Notes: a model not told the origin generated them from the sequence alone. Numbered from the stretch's first letter, positions 36,032-44,672 are shown. The stretch: DNA of 64,000 nucleotides from Hyphomicrobiales bacterium (GCA_900470155.1 UBZT01000020.1:27521-91520), one strand, 5' to 3'. Made by a program: numbers and translations.

Positions 36032-36053
36032 GACATAAAGAAGTCTTTATGTC
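36032..36053 (-). promoter_or_regulatory. Palindromic operator upstream of ahcY (probable SahR-type site)
   Basis: Perfect 9-base arms GACATAAAG and CTTTATGTC around AAGT, followed at once by a further half-site (TTTATGTG, ending 36061). ATAAAG/CTTTAT palindromes before SAM-cycle genes are the reported target type of the ArsR-family regulator SahR in proteobacteria; I assign this from memory of that motif and from position. The regulator gene itself is not in the window. Confidence 0.6.
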
Positions 36054-36068
36054 TTTATGTGCAATCCG

Positions 36069-36347
36069 TTAAATCTCTTCACCGAACTTGTCAGCCACAA
36101 GCGTTTCCAGCGCCTCGATGACTGCGACCGCCTGATTGCCGGTGGCGCTAACATGGATTGAGCACCCGGGACTTGCAGCCAGCATCATCAGCCCCATGAT
36201 CGACGTGCCGCCGACAGTGGTGCCATCCTTGGAGACGCTGACGGCCGCATCGAAGCCGCCGACCAACTGGACGAATTTCGCCGAAGCGCGGGCATGGAGG
36301 CCGCGCTTGTTGACGATCAGCATTTCGCGAGCAATCGGACCGGTCAT
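36069..36347 (-). CDS. ptsH: Phosphocarrier protein HPr
   Basis: Phosphoryl carrier of the regulatory PTS. Phospho-His18 lies in KRGLHARASAKF and the HPr-kinase target Ser49 in GTSIMGLMML. 92 residues. With manX and hprK upstream on the same strand, it belongs to the transport-independent PTS of alphaproteobacteria, which lacks sugar permeases and has regulatory output. Confidence 0.95.
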   Translation of the reverse strand: MTGPIAREMLIVNKRGLHARASAKFVQLVGGFDAAVSVSKDGTTVGGTSIMGLMMLAASPGCSIHVSATGNQAVAVIEALETLVADKFGEEI

Positions 36348-36353
36348 GATGTC

Positions 36354-36755
36354 TTACTTTCCGCTCAGCACACGGCTGGCGACATTGATATACTTGCGCC
36401 CGGCTTCGGAAGCCTCGATCAGCGAGCGGTCCATGTCGTTGTCACCGCGAACGCCGGCAAGCTTGATCAGCATCGGCAGATTGACGCCGGCAATGACCTC
36501 GATCCGGCCGTTGTTCATGACGGAAATGGCAAGATTGGAGGGCGTGCCCCCGAACATGTCGGTCAGGATGATCACGCCGTGTCCGTCATCCGCACGCAGC
36601 ACCGCGTCAAGAATGTCCTGACGACGCTGGTCCATATCATCGTCAGGGCCGATCGAAACGGTCTCGATATATTTCTGTGGGCCGACGACATGCTCCACCG
36701 CGTGGTGGAACTCTTCAGCCAGCTTGCCATGTGTGACAAGCACAAGTCCGATCAT
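36354..36755 (-). CDS. manX: PTS EIIA component, mannose type
   Basis: 133-residue EIIA-Man-fold protein with phospho-acceptor His9 in VLVTHGKLAEEF and the conserved LTDMFGGTPSN. It accepts phosphate from HPr; no EIIB/EIIC genes are nearby, so a regulatory role is inferred. Six bases separate it from ptsH. Confidence 0.92.
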   Translation of the reverse strand: MIGLVLVTHGKLAEEFHHAVEHVVGPQKYIETVSIGPDDDMDQRRQDILDAVLRADDGHGVIILTDMFGGTPSNLAISVMNNGRIEVIAGVNLPMLIKLAGVRGDNDMDRSLIEASEAGRKYINVASRVLSGK

Positions 36756-36863
36756 TCTTTACTGCCCCTTAGCGCAAACATTGGCCAAATAACGCAACAC
36801 GGAGGCTCCGTCTATCAGCAGGAGGCCATCTTGGCGATGAAAATGGGAAGTGCAAGCGCAGAA

Positions 36864-37310
36864 TCATACGCTCTGAATAAGGGCGAAGATATGGGAAAGT
36901 GGAAATCGGACACAGAGAGGAACACGGATAACGGGAAGATGAATTGTGGATGTTACTTGTAATTGCTCATCGGCCGGCGGCAGACGATCGGCCTCTGCTG
37001 CTCTGATCGGCAGAACAGCGTAGTGAAGCGGCGCCTGTTCGATCCATGCTATTTTGACGATACCGCTGTGGCGCAATTCCAGAAGGCCACGGATGCTTTC
37101 CGGCCCTCGTCCGATGATCTGATCGTCCTTGCGCCAAATGATGACCCGATCGTCGGAGATCAGTGCGGCCGACGTTCCGCTCAGGCGAGCCTCGGCCAGG
37201 CAGTCAAAGGCCATCGACGATTTGCCGGCCCCAGACGGACCAAGAAAAATCAGGCCGGTCCCGCCCACGGTGATGGCTGTCGCGTGGATGTTTTCAAACG
37301 GGTCCGTCAT
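36864..37310 (-). CDS. hprK: HPr kinase/phosphorylase, short alphaproteobacterial form
   Basis: Phosphorylates HPr on Ser. Only the catalytic domain is present (148 residues against about 310 in Firmicutes): Walker A LGPSGAGKSSMAF at residues 23-35, the ISDDRV motif, and a HPrK-signature-like GRGPESIRGLLELRHSGIV. The start overlaps the chvG stop by 4 bases. Linkage to ChvGI and to manX-ptsH suggests that phosphotransfer state feeds into this two-component system. Confidence 0.92.
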   Translation of the reverse strand: MTDPFENIHATAITVGGTGLIFLGPSGAGKSSMAFDCLAEARLSGTSAALISDDRVIIWRKDDQIIGRGPESIRGLLELRHSGIVKIAWIEQAPLHYAVLPIRAAEADRLPPADEQLQVTSTIHLPVIRVPLCVRFPLSHIFALIQSV

Positions 37311-39088
37311 GTGCCGGCATCGATTGGCAGGGTCAACACAAAGCGAGCGCCAAGCAGCGTCTTGCTCTCTGGATCGACGACGTTCTCTGCCCGCAGTGTC
37401 CCCCCATGCGCTTCGGCGATCTGCCGGCTGATCGACAAGCCGAGACCGGAGTTCTGGCCAAAGCTCTCACCTTCGGGACGGTCGGTGTAGAAGCGTTCGA
37501 AAATGCGGTCGATATTCTCGGCCTGGATGCCCGGACCATTGTCTTCGATCTGCACCAGGCATCGGCCGCGTGTGCGCGACAGGCGAACTCTGATCCGCCC
37601 ACCCTGTTCCGGAACGAAGGAACGGGCGTTCTCGATCAGGTTGGTGATGATCTGCCCCAGTCGCAGGTCATGGCCATTGACCAGGAACCGCGCCTTCGAA
37701 CCGGGTTTCTGGTCGATGATATAATCGATCTCGACGGCCTTCTTGCCGCTGCGGATTTCGCGCGAGATATCCACCAGGCTCGACAGCAGCACTTCCATGT
37801 CGACCGGCTTGGCATCTGATCGCGCCAGTTCGGCATCAAGGCGAGAGGCGTCGGAAATGTCGCTGATCAGACGGTCGAGGCGGCGCACGTCGTGCTGGAT
37901 GATATCCATCAGCCGCTGCCGCGACTGATCGGACTTCGCCAATGGCAGGGTCTCGACGGCGGAACGCAGCGACGTGAGGGGATTTTTCAACTCATGGCTG
38001 ACATCGGCTGCAAAGCTCTCGATCGCGTCGATGCGGTCATAGAGTGCGGTGGTCATCTCGCGCAGGGCGATCGACAGATTGCCGATTTCATCCTGACGGG
38101 CGGAGAAATCCGGGATCTCCTCGCGCTCCCTTGCACCGCGGCGGACGCGGATGGCCGCTGCCGCCAGCCGGCGCAGCGGATTGGCGATGGTCGAGGATAG
38201 AAGCAGCGACACGACGATGTTGACCAGCGTCGCCACGCCGAAAACGCGCATGATCGCCAGGCGCTCGGCGTGCACGATCTTGTCGATATCGCCCGCTTGG
38301 GTGGACAGGAGGAGCACGCCGAGCACGGCGCGGAAACGCTGGACCGGCACGGCGACGGAGACGATCAGTTCGCCCTGATCCGTCACCCGGACCACGGCCC
38401 CACGCACGCCGGTCAGCGCATTCATCACTTCCGGATAGATCGAGCCGTCGCCACCGGGTGCCTCCTTGTAGAGTGGCAGATTGCCCGGCTGCAGAACGGT
38501 GTTGAACACCCGTGCGACCCAGTTGGTCAGACTGGAGGAGTCGTTGTCGACCGGCGGCAGGTCAAAACGCAGGACCTGGCCGCGGGAATAGAGATGGCGG
38601 CTATCGAGCAGCAGATTGGCATCGGCATCGAACAGACGGGCGCGGGTGCGCGTTGGCGAGATCAGCCGGCGCAACACTGGCGCGACGCGTTCCGGATTGA
38701 TCGGAAATTCCAGATCTTCATCATTCGGAACGGGCGTAATACTCTGGCCGGCCTGTAGTTCCAGCAATTTCTCCGGATCGATGGTGATCGAGTTCGTGTC
38801 GACCGACGCCGATGCGGAGATTGCGCCGGCGATGATTTCCCCTTGTGTGAGCAGGCTCTCGACACGCGCGTCAATCAGCCCCTCGCGAAACTGATTGAGA
38901 TACATGATCCCGCCGACAAGGACGATCAGGGCGGCCAGATTGAAGAAGACAATCCGCCGCGTCAGGCTCGAAAACAGAGCATGGCCGAAGATGCGCCGGA
39001 TAAGGGTGAAGGGGTGGGTAAAGAGCCGGCGCGACTCCGAGGCGCTTTCCAGCTCCTCCAAGGTGTCTTCATCTACCTGCTTGGCCAA
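37307..39088 (-). CDS. chvG: Sensor histidine kinase ChvG (ExoS)
   Basis: Inner-membrane sensor responding to acid and envelope stress in rhizobia and Agrobacterium. 593 residues: membrane segment FFNLAALIVLVGGIMYL near residue 50-66, a large periplasmic domain, a second membrane segment (FGVATLVNIVVSLLLSS), HAMP, the H-box AADVSHELKNPLTSL, and ATPase boxes (NLIENARSFVPE, DNGPGIQ, GLGLSIS). The start appears to be TTG at 39088 (MAKQVDEDTLEE); no ATG is available and spacing to GGTGGAG is tight, so the start is uncertain. Overlaps hprK. Confidence 0.93.
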   Translation of the reverse strand: MAKQVDEDTLEELESASESRRLFTHPFTLIRRIFGHALFSSLTRRIVFFNLAALIVLVGGIMYLNQFREGLIDARVESLLTQGEIIAGAISASASVDTNSITIDPEKLLELQAGQSITPVPNDEDLEFPINPERVAPVLRRLISPTRTRARLFDADANLLLDSRHLYSRGQVLRFDLPPVDNDSSSLTNWVARVFNTVLQPGNLPLYKEAPGGDGSIYPEVMNALTGVRGAVVRVTDQGELIVSVAVPVQRFRAVLGVLLLSTQAGDIDKIVHAERLAIMRVFGVATLVNIVVSLLLSSTIANPLRRLAAAAIRVRRGAREREEIPDFSARQDEIGNLSIALREMTTALYDRIDAIESFAADVSHELKNPLTSLRSAVETLPLAKSDQSRQRLMDIIQHDVRRLDRLISDISDASRLDAELARSDAKPVDMEVLLSSLVDISREIRSGKKAVEIDYIIDQKPGSKARFLVNGHDLRLGQIITNLIENARSFVPEQGGRIRVRLSRTRGRCLVQIEDNGPGIQAENIDRIFERFYTDRPEGESFGQNSGLGLSISRQIAEAHGGTLRAENVVDPESKTLLGARFVLTLPIDAGT

Positions 39089-39187
39089 ACTCCACCCTTT
39101 CGCCTGCCGTTCTAACCGCTAGTTCTCGAGCCCGCGCCCGTGAGCCCCAAGTCTCGGCAGATATCCGCGGTCAACGGACAGGTTTGT

Positions 39188-39913
39188 TCACGCTGCTTCG
39201 CGGAAGCGGTAGCCCACGCCGTAGAGTGTTTCAATCATGTCGAAGTCCGTATCGACCATTTTGAACTTCTTGCGTAGCCGTTTGATATGGCTGTCGATGG
39301 TTCGGTCATCGACATAGACCTGCTCGTCATAGGCGGCATCCATCAGCGCGTCGCGGCTTTTGACCACGCCGGGACGCTGTGCCAGCGACTGCAGGATCAG
39401 AAATTCGGTGACCGTCAGGGTCACGGGATCGCCCTTCCAGGTGCAGGTGTGGCGTTCCTGGTCCATCACCAGTTGGCCGCGCTCCAGCGTTCGGGCCTGT
39501 TGCTCCGCCGTCGGTTTGCCGGGGCCGCCGATGGCAGACAGGTTTTCGCGATTGGCGGCGCGGCGCAGGATTGCCTTGACGCGCTCGACCAGCAGCCGCT
39601 GCGAAAAAGGCTTGGTGATGAAATCGTCCGCGCCCATTTTCAGGCCGAACAGCTCGTCGATCTCCTCATCCTTGGAGGTGAGGAAGATGACGGGAATGTC
39701 GGACTTCTGGCGCAGACGGCGCAAGAGTTCCATGCCGTCCATGCGCGGCATCTTGATATCGAAGATGGCAAGCTGCGGAGGCCGTGCAAGCAGGCCGTCA
39801 AGCGCGGAGGCGCCATCGGTATAGGTCTCGACCTTATATCCTTCAGCCTCGAGCGCGATCGAGACCGACGTGAGGATGTTGCGGTCGTCATCGACTAGCG
39901 CGATCGTCTGCAT
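39188..39913 (-). CDS. chvI: Response regulator ChvI
   Basis: OmpR-type regulator paired with ChvG. Receiver with Asp8-Asp10 and phospho-Asp52 in IFDIKMPRMDG; the C-terminal winged helix has LTVTEFLILQSLAQRPGVVKSR and DDRTIDSHIKRLRKKF. ATG at 39913 (MQTIALVDDD) follows GGAGAC; two earlier ATGs in frame would add 7 residues. First gene of chvI-chvG-hprK-manX-ptsH. 241 residues. Confidence 0.96.
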   Translation of the reverse strand: MQTIALVDDDRNILTSVSIALEAEGYKVETYTDGASALDGLLARPPQLAIFDIKMPRMDGMELLRRLRQKSDIPVIFLTSKDEEIDELFGLKMGADDFITKPFSQRLLVERVKAILRRAANRENLSAIGGPGKPTAEQQARTLERGQLVMDQERHTCTWKGDPVTLTVTEFLILQSLAQRPGVVKSRDALMDAAYDEQVYVDDRTIDSHIKRLRKKFKMVDTDFDMIETLYGVGYRFREAA

Positions 39914-40046
39914 GCTGTTTGTCTCCATCATCATGTAAGCGCTGCTCCTGGTGTGTCACCCAGCCCAGCTCTGGTGGCATGGCAGTGCTTCATGGGGATA
40001 AAGGTGGAACAAATTGTGGCAAAGATAAAGGGCCGATCTCGCGCGA

Positions 40047-40100
40047 CCCGCAGATAGGCGCCCGGATCCGTCAGAGATACGCCTGCGGGTTGTCTTTTTT
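40047..40100 (+). terminator. Terminator-like hairpin upstream of pckA (attenuator or small RNA end)
   Basis: CCCGCA (40047-40052) pairs with TGCGGG (40084-40089) and GGCG (40057-40060) with CGCC (40080-40083), with a GATA bulge, followed by TTGTCTTTTTT. No gene on the plus strand precedes it, so it would end a short unannotated transcript. Confidence 0.5.
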
Positions 40101-40143
40101 GACGGAATAGAACGGGAACTAAACGATTTAAAAATGCGGAAAG

Positions 40144-40180
40144 CGATTTAAATCGATTAAATAATTGATATCATTATAGT
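40144..40180 (+). promoter_or_regulatory. Candidate pckA promoter and operator
   Basis: CGATTTAAATCG palindrome (40144-40155), preceded by another CGATTTAA copy about 20 bases upstream (40124-40131), overlaps the expected -35 of a promoter with TATAGT at 40175-40180. LacI-family sites often have such AT-rich palindromes with CG; PckR, a LacI-type regulator of pckA in Sinorhizobium, is a possible ligand (inference). Confidence 0.45.
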
Positions 40181-40270
40181 ATTTCGAAAGGCGTACTTGC
40201 GTTTCTAAAATTACGCGGCTAATTTCCGCCCATACAAGTATTGTGGCTCACGTTGAGAGGATGCGCGCCC

Positions 40271-41881
40271 ATGGAGGAATTCGGTGTAAATAACCCCGCA
40301 ATTGGGGTCGCGACGATCGGTCTCGGCGATGCCGCCAGCGTTCGCTACAACCTGGGCGAGGCACGGCTCTACGAGGAATCGATTCGCCGCGGCGAAGCCG
40401 AACTCACTGCCGATGGCGCTTTGCGTGCCCTGACCGGCCAGCACACCGGGCGTTCCGCCAAGGACAAGTTTGTCGTGCGGGATGGCAAAACCGATGACCA
40501 GATCTGGTGGGATAACAACAAGCCGCTGTCGCCGGAGCATTTTGCTGTCCTGCACCAGGACATGCTTGCCCACGCTGCCGGCAAGGACCTTTTTGTCCAG
40601 GACCTGATCGGCGGCGCCGACAAGCACAACGCCCTGCCGACCCGTGTCGTCACCGAATTCGCCTGGCATTCGCTGTTCATCCGCAACCTCCTGATCCGCC
40701 CCGAGCGCTCGGATCTGGCTGCGTTCGTGCCCAAGCTGACGATCATCGATCTGCCGAGTTTCCGTGCGGATCCGGACAGGCACGGCTGCCGCAGCGAGAC
40801 GGTCATTTCCTGCGACCTGACCAATGGCATCGTTCTGATCGGCGGCACATCCTATGCCGGCGAGATGAAGAAGTCCGTCTTCACCGTTCTCAACTATCTT
40901 CTGCCACCCAAGGGCGTCATGCCGATGCATTGCTCGGCCAATGTCGGGCCGGATGGCGATGCGGCCGTCTTCTTTGGCCTCTCTGGCACTGGCAAGACGA
41001 CACTGTCTGCGGATCCGAGCCGGACGCTGGTGGGCGACGACGAACATGGCTGGGGCGAAAATGGCATCTTCAACTTCGAAGGTGGTTGCTACGCCAAGAC
41101 CATCCGTCTTTCCGCCGAGGCAGAACCGGAAATCTATGCGACAACCAAGCGCTTCGGCACGGTCCTTGAAAACGTCATCCTCGATGAAAACCGCGTCCCG
41201 GATTTCAATGACGTTTCACTGACGGAAAACACCCGCTGCGCCTATCCGCTGCACTTCATTCCGAATGCGTCGGAAACCGGTACCGCGCCACATCCGAAGA
41301 CGATTATCATGCTGACGGCCGATGCCTTCGGTGTATTGCCGCCGATCGCGCGCCTCACGCCGGAACAGGCCATGTACCACTTCCTCTCTGGTTACACCGC
41401 CAAGGTTGCCGGCACGGAAAAGGGTGTGACTGAGCCGGAAGCGACCTTCTCGACCTGCTTCGGTGCGCCGTTCATGCCGCGTCATCCGACCGAATACGGC
41501 AACCTGTTGCGCGATCTAATCGCCCGTCATGAGGTCGACTGCTGGCTGGTCAATACCGGCTGGACCGGTGGCGCTTACGGCACCGGCAATCGCATGCCGA
41601 TCAAGGCGACCCGTGCGCTGCTGACCGCTGCGTTGACGGGCGAACTGAAGAAGGCCGAGATGCGGACTGATCCGAACTTCGGCTTTGCTGTTCCGGTTGC
41701 AGTGGATGGCGTCGACACAAAAATTCTTGATCCGCGCTCGACCTGGTCGGACGCCGCAGCCTACGATGTACAGGCCAAGAAGCTGGTCGGCATGTTCATC
41801 AACAATTTCGCCAAGTTCGAAGCCCATGTCGATGGCAAGGTCCGCGACGCGGCACCGGGTGTGCGCATCGCAGCCGAGTAA
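40271..41881 (+). CDS. pckA: Phosphoenolpyruvate carboxykinase (ATP)
   Basis: Converts oxaloacetate and ATP to PEP, the entry to gluconeogenesis from dicarboxylates. ATP-type kinase-1 motif FGLSGTGKTTLSADP, metal-binding DDEHGW, and NTGWTGGAYGTG are intact; 536 residues. ATG at 40271 (MEEFGVNNP) follows AGAGGATG. It is divergent from chvI, a ChvGI neighbour also in other rhizobia, and ends in a strong terminator. Confidence 0.97.
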   Translation: MEEFGVNNPAIGVATIGLGDAASVRYNLGEARLYEESIRRGEAELTADGALRALTGQHTGRSAKDKFVVRDGKTDDQIWWDNNKPLSPEHFAVLHQDMLAHAAGKDLFVQDLIGGADKHNALPTRVVTEFAWHSLFIRNLLIRPERSDLAAFVPKLTIIDLPSFRADPDRHGCRSETVISCDLTNGIVLIGGTSYAGEMKKSVFTVLNYLLPPKGVMPMHCSANVGPDGDAAVFFGLSGTGKTTLSADPSRTLVGDDEHGWGENGIFNFEGGCYAKTIRLSAEAEPEIYATTKRFGTVLENVILDENRVPDFNDVSLTENTRCAYPLHFIPNASETGTAPHPKTIIMLTADAFGVLPPIARLTPEQAMYHFLSGYTAKVAGTEKGVTEPEATFSTCFGAPFMPRHPTEYGNLLRDLIARHEVDCWLVNTGWTGGAYGTGNRMPIKATRALLTAALTGELKKAEMRTDPNFGFAVPVAVDGVDTKILDPRSTWSDAAAYDVQAKKLVGMFINNFAKFEAHVDGKVRDAAPGVRIAAE

Positions 41882-41905
41882 GATCGGCTTTCAAAAAATG
41901 CAATC

Positions 41906-41936
41906 AAGCCCGGCGCTGTTTTCGCCGGGCTTTTTT
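41906..41936 (+). terminator. Terminator of pckA
   Basis: Arms AAGCCCGGCG (41906-41915) and CGCCGGGCTT (41923-41932), then a T run. Confidence 0.9.
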
Positions 41937-42003
41937 CTTGTCGCTTGCCAGGACGCTGTTTGTTGCCGATATGAACTGTCCGACAGTCACGACGTGAAGA
42001 GCC

Positions 42004-42438
42004 ATGGCCAGCGATCCGCTTTACATCAACAACCGCATCACCATTGCCGGCTGGGAACTGACCGAGCAGTTTGTGCTGGCCGGTGGTCCGGGCGGCCAGA
42101 ACGTCAACAAGGTTTCGACGGCGGTTCAGCTCTTCTTCAGTATCCTTGGATCGCCGGCCCTCAACGATCGTGTGAAGCAGAATGCAGCCAAGCTCGCCGG
42201 CAAGCGCCTGTCGAAGGAAGGCGTGCTGATGATCGAGGCTAATCGATTTCGCAGCCAGGAACGCAACCGCGAGGATGCGCGCGAGCGGCTGAAGGAACTG
42301 ATCCTAAAGGCCGCCGAGCCGCCGCCGCCGCCGCGTCGAAAAACCAAGCCGACCAAGGGCTCGATCGAACGGCGCCTGAAGGAAAAATCGGGACGCTCGG
42401 AGGTGAAAAAAATGCGTGGAAGACCGGGTGGTGACTAA
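42004..42438 (+). CDS. arfB: Peptidyl-tRNA hydrolase ArfB (YaeJ)
   Basis: Codon-independent release factor that rescues ribosomes stalled without a stop codon. The catalytic GGQ is at residues 30-32 (LAGGPGGQNVNKVST), and the C-terminal tail is long and basic (PPRRKTKPTKGSIERRLKEK), as needed to enter the empty mRNA channel. 144 residues. In Caulobacter an ArfB-type factor backs up trans-translation. Independent gene after the pckA terminator. Confidence 0.93.
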   Translation: MASDPLYINNRITIAGWELTEQFVLAGGPGGQNVNKVSTAVQLFFSILGSPALNDRVKQNAAKLAGKRLSKEGVLMIEANRFRSQERNREDARERLKELILKAAEPPPPPRRKTKPTKGSIERRLKEKSGRSEVKKMRGRPGGD

Positions 42439-42523
42439 TTCAGGCGCCGTTAAATTAGAAAATAACTTGTCTTTTGCAGGCCTCTGCGGTCATCTGAACC
42501 ATAACAACCAAGGAGGGCTATCG

Positions 42524-42997
42524 ATGGGCTTGTACAATTTCATCAAGAGTGCCGGTAAGAAGCTTGGACTGGGCGGCGATGACGAAGCGCCGGATGTTGA
42601 GGCGGTCAAGAAGGAACTCGCCTCCCATGACCTTGGCACGGACAAGGTTGACGTCGAAGTCGTCAATGACAAGATCGTCCTGAAGGGCGTGGTCAAGGAT
42701 CAGTCGATCTTCGAGAAGGCGGTCGTTGCCGTTGGCAATACGCTGGGAGTTTCCACCGTGGAAGCAACCGAGTTGAAGATCGCCGAGGCAGAAAGTGCAG
42801 CACCCGTCGCGGCACAGGAACCGGTCTTCCATACAGTCAAGAAGGGCGACAATCTCTGGAAGATCGCCGAATCCGCCTATGGCAAGGGCAAGGGCGCCAA
42901 GCACACGCTGATTTTCGAGGCCAACCGACCGATGCTGAGCCATCCGGACAAGATCTATCCGGGCCAGGTGTTGCGCATCCCGCCGCTTGCCGACTAA
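42524..42997 (+). CDS. BON and LysM domain protein
   Basis: 157-residue YgaU-like protein. A BON domain covers residues about 25-90 (VKKELASHDLGTDKVDVEV, then DKIVLKGVVKDQ), followed by an Ala-rich linker and a LysM repeat (YHTVKKGDNLW-type motif FHTVKKGDNLWKIAESAYG through IYPGQVLRIPPL). No signal peptide is seen, as in YgaU (Kbp), a cytoplasmic potassium-binding protein, so function is better inferred from that family than from peptidoglycan binding. ATG at 42524 after AAGGAGGG, an excellent Shine-Dalgarno. Confidence 0.9.
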   Translation: MGLYNFIKSAGKKLGLGGDDEAPDVEAVKKELASHDLGTDKVDVEVVNDKIVLKGVVKDQSIFEKAVVAVGNTLGVSTVEATELKIAEAESAAPVAAQEPVFHTVKKGDNLWKIAESAYGKGKGAKHTLIFEANRPMLSHPDKIYPGQVLRIPPLAD

Positions 42998-43033
42998 CCT
43001 CGCTTGAGGGCAACGTAAGCAAAGACAACGATC

Positions 43034-43654
43034 GTGAAAACAAAGCTGCCCCTCTCGCAGGGGCTTCTTCATTTTCCGGGCTATTTCGACCGGACCGAGC
43101 AGCAGTCTCTTGTGGCTGCGGTGCGTGATGTGGTGGCGCAAGCACCGCTTTATATCCCCGTTATGCCCGGCACCGGCAAGCCGATGTCGGTACGCATGAC
43201 CAATTGTGGGCCGCTCGGTTGGGTGACCGACAAGGAACGCGGCTATCGCTACCAGCCGGACCATCCCGTCACCGGCAAGCCGTGGCCCGCTATCCCACCG
43301 ATGCTTCTCGATCTCTGGCGCGAGGTGTCCGGCTACGCCAAGGATCCGCAAGCCTGCCTTGTCAATTTCTACAGCGACGATGCCAAGATGGGCTTGCATC
43401 AGGACCGGGACGAGACCGATTTCAACGCGCCTGTGGTCTCGGTTTCGCTTGGCAACAGTTGCCTTTTCCGCATCGGCGGATTGGAGCGCAAGGACAGAAC
43501 CAGTTCGCTCAAGCTTGAAAGCGGCGATGTCTTTGTTCTGGGCGGAGCAGGCAGGCTCTGCTTTCACGGTGTCGACCGGATCTATCCCGACACCTCGACG
43601 CTTTTGAAAAACGGCGGACGCATCAATCTGACCCTTCGCCGCGTCAACCCTTGA
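43034..43654 (+). CDS. alkB: Alkylated DNA repair dioxygenase AlkB
   Basis: Fe(II)/2-oxoglutarate dioxygenase that demethylates 1-methyladenine and 3-methylcytosine in DNA. Iron ligands: His122 and Asp124 in LHQDRDE and the later His in CFHGVDRIYPDT; the 2-oxoglutarate Arg lies in GGRINLTLRRV. 206 residues. GTG start at 43034. Converges closely on coaA with only 22 bases between the stops and no terminator. Confidence 0.93.
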   Translation: MKTKLPLSQGLLHFPGYFDRTEQQSLVAAVRDVVAQAPLYIPVMPGTGKPMSVRMTNCGPLGWVTDKERGYRYQPDHPVTGKPWPAIPPMLLDLWREVSGYAKDPQACLVNFYSDDAKMGLHQDRDETDFNAPVVSVSLGNSCLFRIGGLERKDRTSSLKLESGDVFVLGGAGRLCFHGVDRIYPDTSTLLKNGGRINLTLRRVNP

Positions 43655-43676
43655 TCCATAGCCGGCGATGCATCGC

Positions 43677-44672
43677 CTACAGTTTTCTCAGCGCGACTTT
43701 CTCGACAAGATGATTGTTGCCCTTGCGCAGGATCAGGTCGGCGCGCGGCCGGGTCGGCAGGATGTTTTCCCGCAGGTTTTTCAGGTTGATATTATTCCAC
43801 AAGCCTTCGGCAATGGTCATTGCCTCTGGCTCGCTGATCGTCGCATAGCGATGGAAATAGGAGTTCGGATCGCGAAACGCCGTCTGTCTGAGCCGCATGA
43901 AGCGCTCGACATACCAGCGATGGATCGCATTCTCATCGGCATCGATATAGATCGAGAAATCGAAGAAGTCCGACACCATCGGCACGATCTTGCCGTCCGC
44001 CGGCAGATTGCGCGACTGCAGCACATTGATGCCTTCGAAAATCAGGATATCGGGCCGGTCGATCACCACATGTTCGTCAGCTAGGACGTCGTATGTCAGG
44101 TGCGAATAGCACGGTGCCTTGACGTTCGGCAGGCCCGCCTTGATCGCCGACAGGAAACGCAGCAGGGCGCCGATATCGTAGCTCTCGGGGAACCCCTTGC
44201 GATTGAGGATATTGTTCTTGGTCAGGTGGGCGTTCGGATAGAGAAAACCATCCGTCGTCACCAGATCCACCTTCGGGCTCGAAGGCCAGCGGGCCAGAAG
44301 CTCCTTCAGGATACGGGCCGTCGTCGATTTTCCGACCGCAACGGACCCGGCAATGCCTATCACGAACGGCGTCTTGAACACGTCCGACATGCTGAGAAAG
44401 CGATTACGCTGCTCGAACAGCAGTTGCGACGATTCGACATGCGAGGAAAGCAGGCGCGACAGCGACAGATAGATCCGCCGGACCTCATCGAGATCAATGG
44501 GGTCATCGATCGAGCGCAACCGATGCACTTCATCGGCCGTCAGCGTCAGCGGCGTATCGGCCCGAAAATGCGCCCATTCCTCCGAATCGAAGAACAGGTA
44601 AGGCGAATAACCATTGGCCTGGAAATGGTCGAGAACTTCTGGCGCTTCGGATTCCCGCATAGATATTGTCAT
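43677..44672 (-). CDS. coaA: Pantothenate kinase (type I)
   Basis: First step of CoA synthesis. P-loop GIAGSVAVGKSTTARIL, then VTTDGFLYPN and VVIDRPDILIFEGINVLQ, diagnostic of prokaryotic type I CoaA. 331 residues. ATG overlaps the hisE stop by 4 bases, so CoA synthesis is coupled to the histidine genes, as usual in rhizobia. CoaE, the last CoA step, is at 5.5 kb. Confidence 0.95.
   Translation of the reverse strand: MTISMRESEAPEVLDHFQANGYSPYLFFDSEEWAHFRADTPLTLTADEVHRLRSIDDPIDLDEVRRIYLSLSRLLSSHVESSQLLFEQRNRFLSMSDVFKTPFVIGIAGSVAVGKSTTARILKELLARWPSSPKVDLVTTDGFLYPNAHLTKNNILNRKGFPESYDIGALLRFLSAIKAGLPNVKAPCYSHLTYDVLADEHVVIDRPDILIFEGINVLQSRNLPADGKIVPMVSDFFDFSIYIDADENAIHRWYVERFMRLRQTAFRDPNSYFHRYATISEPEAMTIAEGLWNNINLKNLRENILPTRPRADLILRKGNNHLVEKVALRKL

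Larger units (their letters stand above)
39914..40270. other. chvI/pckA divergent intergenic region
   Basis: 357 bases with regulatory content and no CDS. It contains a bulged GC-rich hairpin followed by six T on the plus strand (40047-40100), an AT-rich stretch, a perfect palindrome CGATTTAAATCG (40144-40155) and a TATAGT hexamer (40175-40180) that could be the pckA -10. Confidence 0.7.

Noticed and set aside
39993..40001. TGGGGATAA as a DnaA box upstream of chvI
   Set aside because: Isolated one-mismatch site with no AT-rich region or companion boxes.
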